Below, in pieces: positions 1 to 5,056 of a DNA stretch of 6,988 bases; position 1 is the stretch's first letter; every line of letters starts with the position of its first letter. Location: NCBI GenBank assembly GCA_964486075.1, contig CAZALU010000122.1, positions 1 through 6,988 of the forward strand, read 5' to 3'. The stretch is from JAHIJO01 sp964486075. Lineage in GTDB: Bacteria; Verrucomicrobiota; Kiritimatiellia; JAAZAB01. A model generated the notes under the pieces. That model searched no databases. It worked only from the letters and a program-made list of their open reading frames with translations, and was not told the origin of the DNA. Made by a program: the position numbers and the translations under genes.

Positions 1-19
1 CGCAGGCTTTATGCCTGCG
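1..19. repeat. Perfect short hairpin at the window edge
   Basis: CGCAGGC and GCCTGCG form a perfect 7-bp stem around the loop TTTAT. No T-run follows on either strand, so a classical intrinsic terminator is not supported. It may be part of a larger repeat cut by the window edge. Confidence 0.4.
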
Positions 20-334
20 AGTAGACGCCCATGTTAAGGCATAATTACAATTACTGCAGCAATTCGCATTATGGCCTGCGTCTCTGCGCGAGATAATTCC
101 GATCTCCTCCTGTCTTCAGACAAGAGAAGATTTTTAACCGCATAGATCGCAAAGAACACAAAGAAAAGACGGCTCGTCCGCAAAATCTATTGGTTATTAA
201 TATCAGATCAGCTTGTTTTTGCCCAATAAACAGCACTTTTACGGGCCTTTTCTATCTCGATCTTTTTCGGACGACATATTCTATACTTGAGAGTTCAGAT
301 AAATAAAGTAACAATGCGAGACGAAGTTCTAAGG
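20..334. other. Non-coding stretch, no gene recognised
   Basis: I see no convincing coding frame or RNA gene here. The sequence is AT-rich for the window, notably 180-310, and holds one A-rich repeat-like phrase at 136-168. The AT-rich part could carry a plus-strand promoter (for example TATTCTATACTT near 277-288), but no good -35 partner is visible and no gene follows on that strand. Confidence 0.4.
136..168. repeat. A-rich dispersed-repeat-like phrase
   Basis: The phrase starts AACCGCATAGATCGCAAAGA and continues with AACACAAAGAAAAG. It resembles the AACCACAGAGACACAGAGG-type intergenic phrase seen in many environmental bacterial genomes. A relative stands at 6781-6810. The kinship is judged by eye, and the two copies differ at many positions. 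Confidence 0.3.
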
Positions 335-419
335 GAACCCACCCCTATCCCCTCCCAGGAGGGGAACTGATTAGCTTACGATTGCTTATCCCCTCCCAGG
401 AGGGGCAGGGGGTGGGTTC
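335..419. repeat. 85-bp REP-like palindromic element
   Basis: The two ends are inverted copies: GAACCCACCCC at 335 pairs with GGGGTGGGTTC ending at 419. Each half also holds its own palindrome, CCCCTCCCAGGAGGGG, at about 349-364 and 390-405. The whole can fold as two small hairpins or one long stem around the AT-rich centre 365-387. Similar 'cccctccc-aggagggg' elements recur in intergenic DNA of many environmental bacteria. It lies downstream of the sufB remnant and of the fol operon (both minus strand). It could stop transcription or protect the mRNA 3' end, but has no T-tract typical of an intrinsic terminator. Confidence 0.7.
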
Positions 420-441
420 TTTGACCTTCTGAAGACAATGG

Positions 442-619
442 TCTGAACATCTATAGCCGCCATGCCAGAACGAATGCCGGCTCGTGTTTTCTTGGCGGAG
501 ATCAACCGGATGATATCCTCGTTCAATCCGGGCGGGGCCGACTCCGATTCGATCTCCGTCACGAACCCGTATTTGTACTCTTGATCCGTCAGGGACTTGA
601 TATTACGGGTGGTGGTCAT
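442..619 (-). pseudogene. sufB: Remnant of sufB (Fe-S assembly scaffold SufB), N-terminal fragment
   Basis: Reading from an ATG at 619, the first 44 residues match the SufB N-terminus: about residue 11 begins TDQEYKYGFVTEIESE, followed by GLNEDIIRLISAKK. The match then leaves this frame. Skipping one base (A on the minus strand, in the T4 run 487-490) restores it as HEPAFVLAWRL, close to the usual SufB NEPEF.LEWRLKAYRHW. A TAG stop follows at 453-451 where Lys is expected; then MFR and the similarity fades at about 442. SufB is normally near 470 residues and works with SufC and SufD in building Fe-S clusters, so this cannot function. The frameshift could be a sequencing error, but the separate stop and the missing remainder argue for real decay. 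The open frame that continues to 386 merely runs into the palindromic element. Confidence 0.8.
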
Positions 620-665
620 TTTAAATATCGAGCTCCATGGCCTGTAATCCATCGTGCTTAACTAC

Positions 666-1232
666 TCAGCGGTGCGCACAGCACCGTCGCGCAGAGCGAT
701 CTTTTCCACGCACGCTCATGCATCCCAATTCCTTGCGTAACATGGCGCTATAGGCTTTCAACGGCTGCATATCTTTCGCTGACAGGCGCTTGGCGACATC
801 GCAGACGCGCAAGCCCGAGTCGGGGAAGGCTAATTCCGGGGCCAACTGGCACAGCGGTATGGCCAGAAACGGTCGTTCAGTGATATCCGGGTCAGGGAGC
901 ACCAGGCCGGCCATTTCCATTATCACCTGATCATACCAGATCAGGTCAAGGTCTATTGTTCGAGCCGCAAATTTATCCTTGCCTCGCGTACGGCCAAGCT
1001 CATCCTCAATGCCCCTCAGGATACGATACTTGAGAACTCGTGGGCGTTTGTTGGTCTCTATTTTTACTACGCAGTTGTCGTATGGCGCTTGCTCCGGGCG
1101 CCCCTGCGCCGGCGTGCGATACACGGTGGATATGCTCACAACGGTCTCGAGCTGGCCAAGATGGCGTAAGGCTTCACAGACGTTAAATGCCGGGTTGATG
1201 TTGGAACCCACAGCTATAAAGGCGCTGGTCAT
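666..1232 (-). CDS. folK: 6-hydroxymethyl-7,8-dihydropterin pyrophosphokinase (HPPK)
   Basis: The enzyme transfers pyrophosphate from ATP to 6-hydroxymethyl-7,8-dihydropterin, giving the substrate of dihydropteroate synthase. The 188-residue protein starts FIAVGSN (5-11), the HPPK N-terminal strand and loop. It has STVYRTPAQGRPEQAPYDN (35-53) for the pterin site. The family signature DKFAARTIDLDLIWY (86-100) supplies the Mg-binding Asp94 and Asp96, and LPDPDITERPFLAIPL (112-127) follows. The 'GSNINP' and 'DKFAARTIDLD' forms suggest a non-enterobacterial HPPK branch. The ATG overlaps the folB stop as ATGA, with GAAGGGA just upstream, so expression is probably coupled. It is the last intact gene of the operon. 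The C-terminal ~25 residues, ending RSARRCCAHR, exceed the usual ~160-residue length and show no recognised motif. Confidence 0.93.
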   Translation of the reverse strand: MTSAFIAVGSNINPAFNVCEALRHLGQLETVVSISTVYRTPAQGRPEQAPYDNCVVKIETNKRPRVLKYRILRGIEDELGRTRGKDKFAARTIDLDLIWYDQVIMEMAGLVLPDPDITERPFLAIPLCQLAPELAFPDSGLRVCDVAKRLSAKDMQPLKAYSAMLRKELGCMSVRGKDRSARRCCAHR

Positions 1233-1591
1233 TGCTTCCCTTCGCGCTCGCGTAGAATCCGCACTCCGACGCTCCGGGCGAAACGCAGGGCGGAGGGCTT
1301 TTCCACTTGGACGCGGACCTTGCGGATCTTCGGGTCATCGAGGCAGATTGTCGCGATGGCCTCCGCAAGCGCTTCAACTAGCTGAAATTCCGACGCCTCG
1401 ACCGCCACCAGGACGCGCTTCTTGATTGCGCGGTAGTCCGCGGCATCTTCGATCCGGTCATTCCTGCTGGCGCGGCTGAAGTCGGCAAAGAGTACCAGGT
1501 TGATGATGACGTCCTGCTTCTCGCGTCGTTCATCCGGATTGATGCCGATGATGCAGCGCGCGCGAAGGTCAAGAATTAAAATTTGATCCAT
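1229..1591 (-). CDS. folB: Dihydroneopterin aldolase
   Basis: Cleaves 7,8-dihydroneopterin to 6-hydroxymethyl-7,8-dihydropterin and glycolaldehyde. The 120-residue product has the usual length of this small octameric enzyme. Family marks are GINPDERREKQDV (16-28; Glu21 in the conserved 'P.ER...Q' motif), DAADYRAI (49-56; Tyr53), FQLVEALAEAIA (69-80; Glu73) and VQVEKPSALRFARSVGVRI (94-112; Lys98, equivalent to the catalytic Lys). The start is the ATG at 1591, because AAGGAG (1599-1604) lies 7 nt before it but only 1 nt before the ATG at 1597. The gene overlaps the end of the SDR gene by 23 nt and shares ATGA with folK. The order reductase-folB-folK fits one pathway. Confidence 0.93.
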   Translation of the reverse strand: MDQILILDLRARCIIGINPDERREKQDVIINLVLFADFSRASRNDRIEDAADYRAIKKRVLVAVEASEFQLVEALAEAIATICLDDPKIRKVRVQVEKPSALRFARSVGVRILREREGKQ

Positions 1592-2330
1592 GAACATGCT
1601 CCTTGAGGTGCTGACCGCCGTCCACATAAAGAATCTGGCCGGTGACGAATGCATTTTCGATTAGATAGCGGACGGCCGCTGCAATATCCGCCGGCTCGCC
1701 ATGGCGCTGCGCCGGCAGCGAGCCGGCCAGTCGCTGCAAATATTCCTCATCCTTGCCCGGTGGCGGCAGGATTGGTCCGGGCGCGATACCGTTCACCGTG
1801 ACTTCTGGCGCGAACTCGAGGGCCATCATAGCGGTCAGCCCGGCGAGTGCCTGTTTGCTGAGAATGTAGGCCGTGTGCTCCAAGTCATTGGCGGCAATCC
1901 GCGCATCGAGCATGTTGACGATCGTGCCCGCGCCGACCTGGCGGGCGAATTGGCGGCTGAGGACGAGTGGTGTCCATGTATTAACGCGCATGTGCTCCAT
2001 TAGGCCGGTGAAATCCATATTCTGTATGGTGCTCGGCCGGAAGATCGCTGCGTTGTTGACCAAGATGTCCAGTGCCGAAGTGATCTTAAGAGTCCGTGCG
2101 ATCAGCGTCTCGGTCTCCGCCGGATTAGCGAAGTCAGCCTGCACAGCCCAGGCCTTAACACCCTGTTTTTTTAAGTCTTTGGCGAGTGTTTGCGCCTCCC
2201 CTGCGGATGAGGAGTAGTGGACCGCAATATTGATGCCAGCTTCGGCCAGCGCCAGGGCGATGGCTCGCCCGATTCGCTTGCTCGCGCCCGTGATCAGCGC
2301 CGTCCGACCTCGCAGCCGTCCGCGATTCAT
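1569..2330 (-). CDS. SDR-family pteridine reductase (PTR1/FolM-like)
   Basis: A 253-residue short-chain dehydrogenase predicted to reduce dihydropterins (or dihydrofolate) with NADPH. The Rossmann motif is TGASKRIG (14-21); its Arg is typical of the pteridine-reductase TGxxKRxG form. NNAA follows at 92-95. At the catalytic Ser position it has Asp (NMLDA, Asp142), followed at the standard spacing by Tyr155 and Lys159 (AYILSK). An Asp-Tyr-Lys triad in place of Ser-Tyr-Lys is what Leishmania PTR1 (Asp181/Tyr194/Lys198) and E. coli FolM show. The C-terminal VDGGQHL (236-242) also matches FolM-type DGGxHL. The ATG at 2330 is preferred over the GTG at 2339, since that GTG lies inside the Shine-Dalgarno GGGAGGTGA. 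The true substrate (dihydromonapterin, dihydrobiopterin or dihydrofolate) cannot be told from sequence. An ordinary SDR such as FabG is less likely given Asp142 and the context. Confidence 0.85.
   Translation of the reverse strand: MNRGRLRGRTALITGASKRIGRAIALALAEAGINIAVHYSSSAGEAQTLAKDLKKQGVKAWAVQADFANPAETETLIARTLKITSALDILVNNAAIFRPSTIQNMDFTGLMEHMRVNTWTPLVLSRQFARQVGAGTIVNMLDARIAANDLEHTAYILSKQALAGLTAMMALEFAPEVTVNGIAPGPILPPPGKDEEYLQRLAGSLPAQRHGEPADIAAAVRYLIENAFVTGQILYVDGGQHLKEHVHGSNFNS
1599..1604 (-). promoter_or_regulatory. Ribosome binding site deciding the folB start
   Basis: AAGGAG on the minus strand lies 7 nt before the ATG at 1591 and only 1 nt before the in-frame ATG at 1597. The downstream ATG is therefore chosen. 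The site is inside the coding region of the upstream SDR gene. Confidence 0.75.
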
Positions 2331-2335
2331 AGGGC

Positions 2336-2683
2336 TCACCTCCCAGCGGCTGGTGCCATGCGTTTGCCTGGCAGGGCGTCAATCCCGGCCGCCAAAACGA
2401 AATCGTTCCGCGATAACCCGCCCACCTTGTGAGTTGAGAGCGTCAGGCGAACGCGATTATAGGATATGAAGATATCCGGGTGATGGTCTAGTTTTTCGGC
2501 AGCATCAGCCACTTGATTGACGAACGCCATGGCCTGCCGGAAATCGTCGAACTTGAACTCGCGTTCCAGTTGTTTTTCCGAAAACACCCACAGCGGCACA
2601 TTTCGGGCCAGCTCGCGCGCTTCTTCTGCTAGTAATAGGACGATGACGTGGGCCGCTCCGCTTTGTTCGTTGGCAAGTTGCAT
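2336..2683 (-). CDS. phhB: Pterin-4a-carbinolamine dehydratase (PCD)
   Basis: PCD dehydrates 4a-hydroxytetrahydropterin to quinonoid dihydropterin, the recycling step after a pterin-dependent hydroxylase. The 115-residue protein matches the family motif in full: Glu63, His67-His68-Pro69 (EKLDHHPD), Tyr75, His85 (THKVGGL) and Asp94, all at canonical spacing. REFKFDDFRQAMAFVNQVA (41-59) is the usual preceding helix. The ATG at 2683 has AAGGAG (2690-2695) 6 nt upstream; a longer frame from 2794 would overlap the oxidoreductase gene and is rejected. Its TGA lies inside the next gene's Shine-Dalgarno. No phenylalanine hydroxylase is in the window, so its role may be a different hydroxylase, another pterin-cofactor reaction, or a non-recycling function. 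The symbol is by family; the alternative name is pcd. Confidence 0.93.
   Translation of the reverse strand: MQLANEQSGAAHVIVLLLAEEARELARNVPLWVFSEKQLEREFKFDDFRQAMAFVNQVADAAEKLDHHPDIFISYNRVRLTLSTHKVGGLSRNDFVLAAGIDALPGKRMAPAAGR
2339..2344 (-). promoter_or_regulatory. Ribosome binding site fused to the PCD stop
   Basis: Minus-strand GGGAGG runs directly into the PCD stop TGA (2338-2336), with GCCCT before the SDR ATG at 2330. Terminating ribosomes would stop on the initiation site of the next gene, so translational coupling is likely. It also shows the GTG at 2339 is not the start. Confidence 0.75.
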
Positions 2684-2705
2684 GGTGCTCTCCTTTATAT
2701 GGGGG

Positions 2706-3932
2706 TCAGCTGATAGCTCCGCGCAGTTTCTCGGGTGCCGCTGGCACGCCCTTGCGCAGCAACTCGCGGGCCAGTGGAACCTTATCCCACACATTGCACA
2801 TCATGACGCCGACTACCTTATTGTTGTCCAGATAGTAGACGACACCCGTATCATTTTCTTTTTTCCAGTCGGCATAGGTCTCTAAATTTCCGCTGATGCG
2901 GCCAATCGCCTCATAGCCGAACTCAAAGAGGTCCGAAAAGAAATAGGGTAGGTAGTTGAACGCCTCGCTGGCGCCGGCCATGTTGCTGCCGGCCCGTTTA
3001 CCCTGGCTGCGGGCGTTGTCCCAGTGCTCCAGACGCAGAGACTGCTGGAGGTCCGGCGAATACCACCAGGCGTTGTCGCCGGCGGCGTAGATGTCAGGGT
3101 CGGATGTCTGCAGCAAAGCGTTGACCATGATGCCGTCATCGACCGTGGCGTTCGGGCGTTGAGTGGTCAGACCGGCTTGGCGGGCCAGGGAGACGGCTGG
3201 AGTGACCCCGATGCCCGCGACAATGAAGTCGGCTTCGATCGTCTGCCCGCGACGTGTAGTCGTGACAAGGCGTCCGTGTTGGGACGCGATCGCGACCGGC
3301 GCGTCGCCGGCGAAGATGCGAACGCCCCGTTCCTCGTAACGCGCCTGGAGCGCCATGCCCAGGGACTCCGGGAACACGCGCCGGACCAGGCAGGTATTCG
3401 GGAAAACCATGCTGACGTTTACTTTATTGATGGCCAGGGCGGCGGCGATCTCCGAGCCGATGAACCCTCCGCCGATGACGAGGGCCGAATTGCCTTCGAC
3501 CGCGCGCTTCCGTATTTGCTGGTAATCGTCGAGCGTCCGGAAGTAGCAGACTCCTTCCTGATCACCGCCGGGAATGGTCAGTTTAGGCGGGTGCCCGCCG
3601 GTTGCCAACAGTAACTTGCCATATCGCCAGGTCGTTGCCGCATCATCCCGCACCTCTTTTCGGCAGGCATCCAGCGACAGCGCCGTGCGCCCCAGAACCA
3701 AGTTCACTCCGCTGCGCTCATAGAAGGCCTGATCATGCAGAAAAATATCTTCGACCTTTTTTTTGCCGAACCACAGCTTCTTGGAGAGCGGCGGCCGATC
3801 GTAAGGTAGATGGCTTTCGGCGCTGAGCATGGTGATGCTTCGATTCGGATCGAGTTTCCGAATTCCTTCAATAGCCGAAACCCCCGCCAACCCCGCGCCG
3901 ATAATCAAGTAATCGCAATAATTATCTATCAT
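2706..3932 (-). CDS. FAD-dependent NAD(P)H oxidoreductase, AIF/ferredoxin-reductase type
   Basis: A 408-residue two-dinucleotide-binding flavoprotein. The N-terminal FAD motif is GAGLAG (12-17). YDRPPLSKKLW (44-54) is the mark of the rhodocoxin/ferredoxin-reductase and AIF group. LLLATGG (107-113) follows, then a second Rossmann motif, GGGFIG (154-159), for NAD(P)H. IYAAGDNAWW (281-290) is the second FAD site. The C-terminal part (EHWDNA at 302-307; FFSDLFEFGYEAIG at 331-344) resembles the AIF-type domain, not the redox-Cys domain of thioredoxin or glutathione reductases, and no CxxC is present. Shine-Dalgarno GAGGAGG (3940-3946) lies 7 nt before the ATG and overlaps the folE stop. The electron acceptor is unknown. 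From the folE-PCD-pteridine reductase setting I infer reduction of a (quinonoid) dihydropterin, or electron supply to a pterin-using enzyme, but the sequence does not prove it. Confidence 0.85.
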   Translation of the reverse strand: MIDNYCDYLIIGAGLAGVSAIEGIRKLDPNRSITMLSAESHLPYDRPPLSKKLWFGKKKVEDIFLHDQAFYERSGVNLVLGRTALSLDACRKEVRDDAATTWRYGKLLLATGGHPPKLTIPGGDQEGVCYFRTLDDYQQIRKRAVEGNSALVIGGGFIGSEIAAALAINKVNVSMVFPNTCLVRRVFPESLGMALQARYEERGVRIFAGDAPVAIASQHGRLVTTTRRGQTIEADFIVAGIGVTPAVSLARQAGLTTQRPNATVDDGIMVNALLQTSDPDIYAAGDNAWWYSPDLQQSLRLEHWDNARSQGKRAGSNMAGASEAFNYLPYFFSDLFEFGYEAIGRISGNLETYADWKKENDTGVVYYLDNNKVVGVMMCNVWDKVPLARELLRKGVPAAPEKLRGAIS

Positions 3933-3944
3933 AGTCCGTCCTCC

Positions 3945-4598
3945 TCAGGTTGCTGAGCGTGTCGTCTCGCATTGGGCAAAGAACTCAGAGCGCAATGCCG
4001 GGTTCGTATCATAGGCCCCTCTCCAAAATGAGGTGCGCGTCGCTGAAGCCGCCTCCCGGACCCCTCGCATTTCCATGCACAGGTGAAACGCCTCGAGGTA
4101 GACCGCGACGCCGTGCGGCTGCAACGCGATATTCAGTGTATCCGCGAGCTGCTGTCCGATCCTCTCTTGTACGGCGAATCGCCGCGTAAAGAGACGCACC
4201 AGTCGAACCAGCTTGGAAATTCCGATGATGTGCTCGTGGGCAATGTACCCTACATAAGCACGGCCATAGAACGGAAGCGCGTGATGTTCGCAGAGCGCGA
4301 AGAACCGAATCGGGCCTTCGACAATCTGGCTGAGGCGACAGTCCGGGCCACCCCTGCATTCTGTGGGAAAAGCTGTTATCAGTTTGGGATCCCCGTCATA
4401 TCCCTCAGTGGCGTCATAGAGTGCTCGGATAAATCGGTGAGGTGTCGCACCGGTTGCAGGCGTATCCAAGTCCATGCCGAAGGCGCTGAGAATTTCTGCA
4501 GCATAGCCCTCGAATTTCTGAAATTGTTCTTCGGACACCTGTCGTTTACGCAGGGTTAGTGCGACATCGAGTTTCTTGGCGTCAGCGTTGTTTGGCAT
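3945..4598 (-). CDS. folE: GTP cyclohydrolase I (divergent form)
   Basis: Converts GTP to 7,8-dihydroneopterin triphosphate plus formate, the first step of folate and tetrahydropterin synthesis. In the 217-residue protein the zinc ligands are present: Cys103 and His106 (ALCEHHALPFYG, 101-112) and Cys174 (FHLCMEMRGV, 171-180). IIGISKLVRLVRLFTRR (124-140) and VQERIGQQLADTL (143-155) are typical type IA sequence. Differences from standard FolE are Ala instead of Ser before the CEHH motif and the segment TECRGGPDCRLSQ (79-91), which carries two extra cysteines. The start is the ATG at 4598, because AAAGGA (4605-4610) is 6 nt from it but abuts the ATG at 4604. First gene of the operon; a 29-bp dyad (4629-4657) lies just upstream. 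Confidence 0.93.
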   Translation of the reverse strand: MPNNADAKKLDVALTLRKRQVSEEQFQKFEGYAAEILSAFGMDLDTPATGATPHRFIRALYDATEGYDGDPKLITAFPTECRGGPDCRLSQIVEGPIRFFALCEHHALPFYGRAYVGYIAHEHIIGISKLVRLVRLFTRRFAVQERIGQQLADTLNIALQPHGVAVYLEAFHLCMEMRGVREAASATRTSFWRGAYDTNPALRSEFFAQCETTRSAT

Positions 4599-4604
4599 GG
4601 CCAT

Positions 4605-4610
4605 TCCTTT
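4605..4610 (-). promoter_or_regulatory. Ribosome binding site deciding the folE start
   Basis: Minus-strand AAAGGA is 6 nt upstream of the ATG at 4598 and has no spacing to the ATG at 4604. The shorter product beginning MPNNADAKK is therefore preferred. Confidence 0.6.
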
Positions 4611-4628
4611 CCGGTCTTATTTGATTCC

Positions 4629-4657
4629 TGCATATTGCACGATGCGTGTAATATTCA
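4629..4657. promoter_or_regulatory. 29-bp dyad upstream of folE, possible operator
   Basis: TGCATATTGCACG and CGTGTAATATTCA form 13-bp inverted arms around ATG, with 11 of 13 positions pairing. It lies 31-59 nt before the folE start codon. The core GCACGAT..CG.G.AAT..TCAG, followed on the plus strand by CAG(A/G)TGTTA, recurs in the inverted repeat flanking the MFS gene (5026-5058), and the core recurs at 6600-6628. It may be a repressor or activator site shared by the fol operon and the transporter, or an mRNA leader hairpin, or a truncated copy of the dispersed repeat. Confidence 0.5.
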
Positions 4658-4956
4658 GATGTTAAGATTATTCCCTATCCTTTCGAAACACAACCGCAAA
4701 AATTAATCTTTATCACCCCGGGCGCAAGTCAGTTCCGTAGGGATGCTATAGTGCTTCCGCTAAATAACGTCACAAGAACGGCGTTCTAAATTAGGCCCCG
4801 ATGCGGGACAACTTTTACTGTGGCAGACCCCAATGGGTCGGATCAGAAGACCGCGCCCAACGTGCGCGGCTACAAAAGACCAACTGCGCAGGCGAAAAAC
4901 TCCTATACATGCACTTATCGCCCCGCAACGTGGCGGACCTTATTCTGAATTGTAGG
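4658..4956. other. folE upstream region, non-coding
   Basis: No gene is supported. The part next to folE (4660-4720) is AT-rich and suits a minus-strand promoter region. Further out are a 13-bp palindrome AGAACGGCGTTCT (4775-4787) and two small hairpins: GACCC-CAAT-GGGTC (4826-4839) and CCGCGC-N7-GCGCGG (4851-4869). Overlapping short frames on both strands are partly repeat-derived and lack convincing ribosome sites, so I do not call them. Confidence 0.45.
4745..4773 (-). promoter_or_regulatory. Weak promoter candidate for the fol operon
   Basis: On the minus strand TATAGC (4750-4745) stands 17 nt after GTGACG (4773-4768). Both hexamers are imperfect sigma-70 matches. It would give a leader of about 130 nt holding the 4629-4657 dyad. 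The palindrome AGAACGGCGTTCT (4775-4787) is immediately upstream. Other AT-rich hexamers nearer folE could serve instead. Confidence 0.2.
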
Positions 4957-4982
4957 GCGGGAACGCCCCCCGGGCTTCCCGC
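4957..4982. terminator. GC-rich hairpin downstream of the MFS gene
   Basis: GCGGGAA and TTCCCGC enclose a further GCCC/GGGC pairing, giving an 11-bp stem with one bulged C. It lies about 75 nt past the MFS stop codon, between two units read in the same direction, and is followed (toward 5014) by a second palindrome, GCGGGCAATGCCCGC. A termination role is plausible but no U-run is seen. It may simply be a REP-type element. Confidence 0.4.
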
Positions 4983-4999
4983 CGTCCGGGAATGGGGCG

Positions 5000-5055
5000 G
5001 CGGGCAATGCCCGCTTAGGCGAAAGTGAATAGCACGATCATCGCGCAATTCAGGT
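5000..5055 (+). repeat. Left copy of the inverted repeat flanking the MFS gene
   Basis: Inverted match to 6597-6654: 52 of 56 positions agree by eye, with one 2-nt gap. It starts with the self-palindrome GCGGGCAATGCCCGC, continues with TAGGCGAAAGTGAATAGCAC and ends TTCAGGT, only 1 nt before the MFS stop codon (5059-5057). The inner part carries the same dyad as the folE upstream region. Confidence 0.85.
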
Positions 5056-5056
5056 G

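Noticed and set aside
136..168. CRISPR or tandem array in the left flank
   Set aside because: There are no regularly spaced repeats, only a single A-rich phrase with one distant relative at 6781-6810.
386..652. An 88-codon open frame on the minus strand as a real gene
   Set aside because: Its first half is a SufB N-terminus, but the frame shifts away from the family match and its last codons come from the palindromic repeat. It is called as a pseudogene instead.
2684..2794. Upstream extension of the PCD gene to 2794
   Set aside because: It would overlap the oxidoreductase C-terminus and lacks a ribosome site, whereas the ATG at 2683 has AAGGAG at 6 nt and gives normal family length.
3024..3614. 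A 196-codon plus-strand frame opposite the oxidoreductase
   Set aside because: It lies wholly inside a well-supported gene on the other strand and its translation has no family motif. It is an antisense shadow.
4801..5048. Overlapping 75- and 77-codon frames on opposite strands
   Set aside because: Both run through the GC-rich hairpins, show no family motif and lack good ribosome sites. They are most likely chance frames in repeat DNA.
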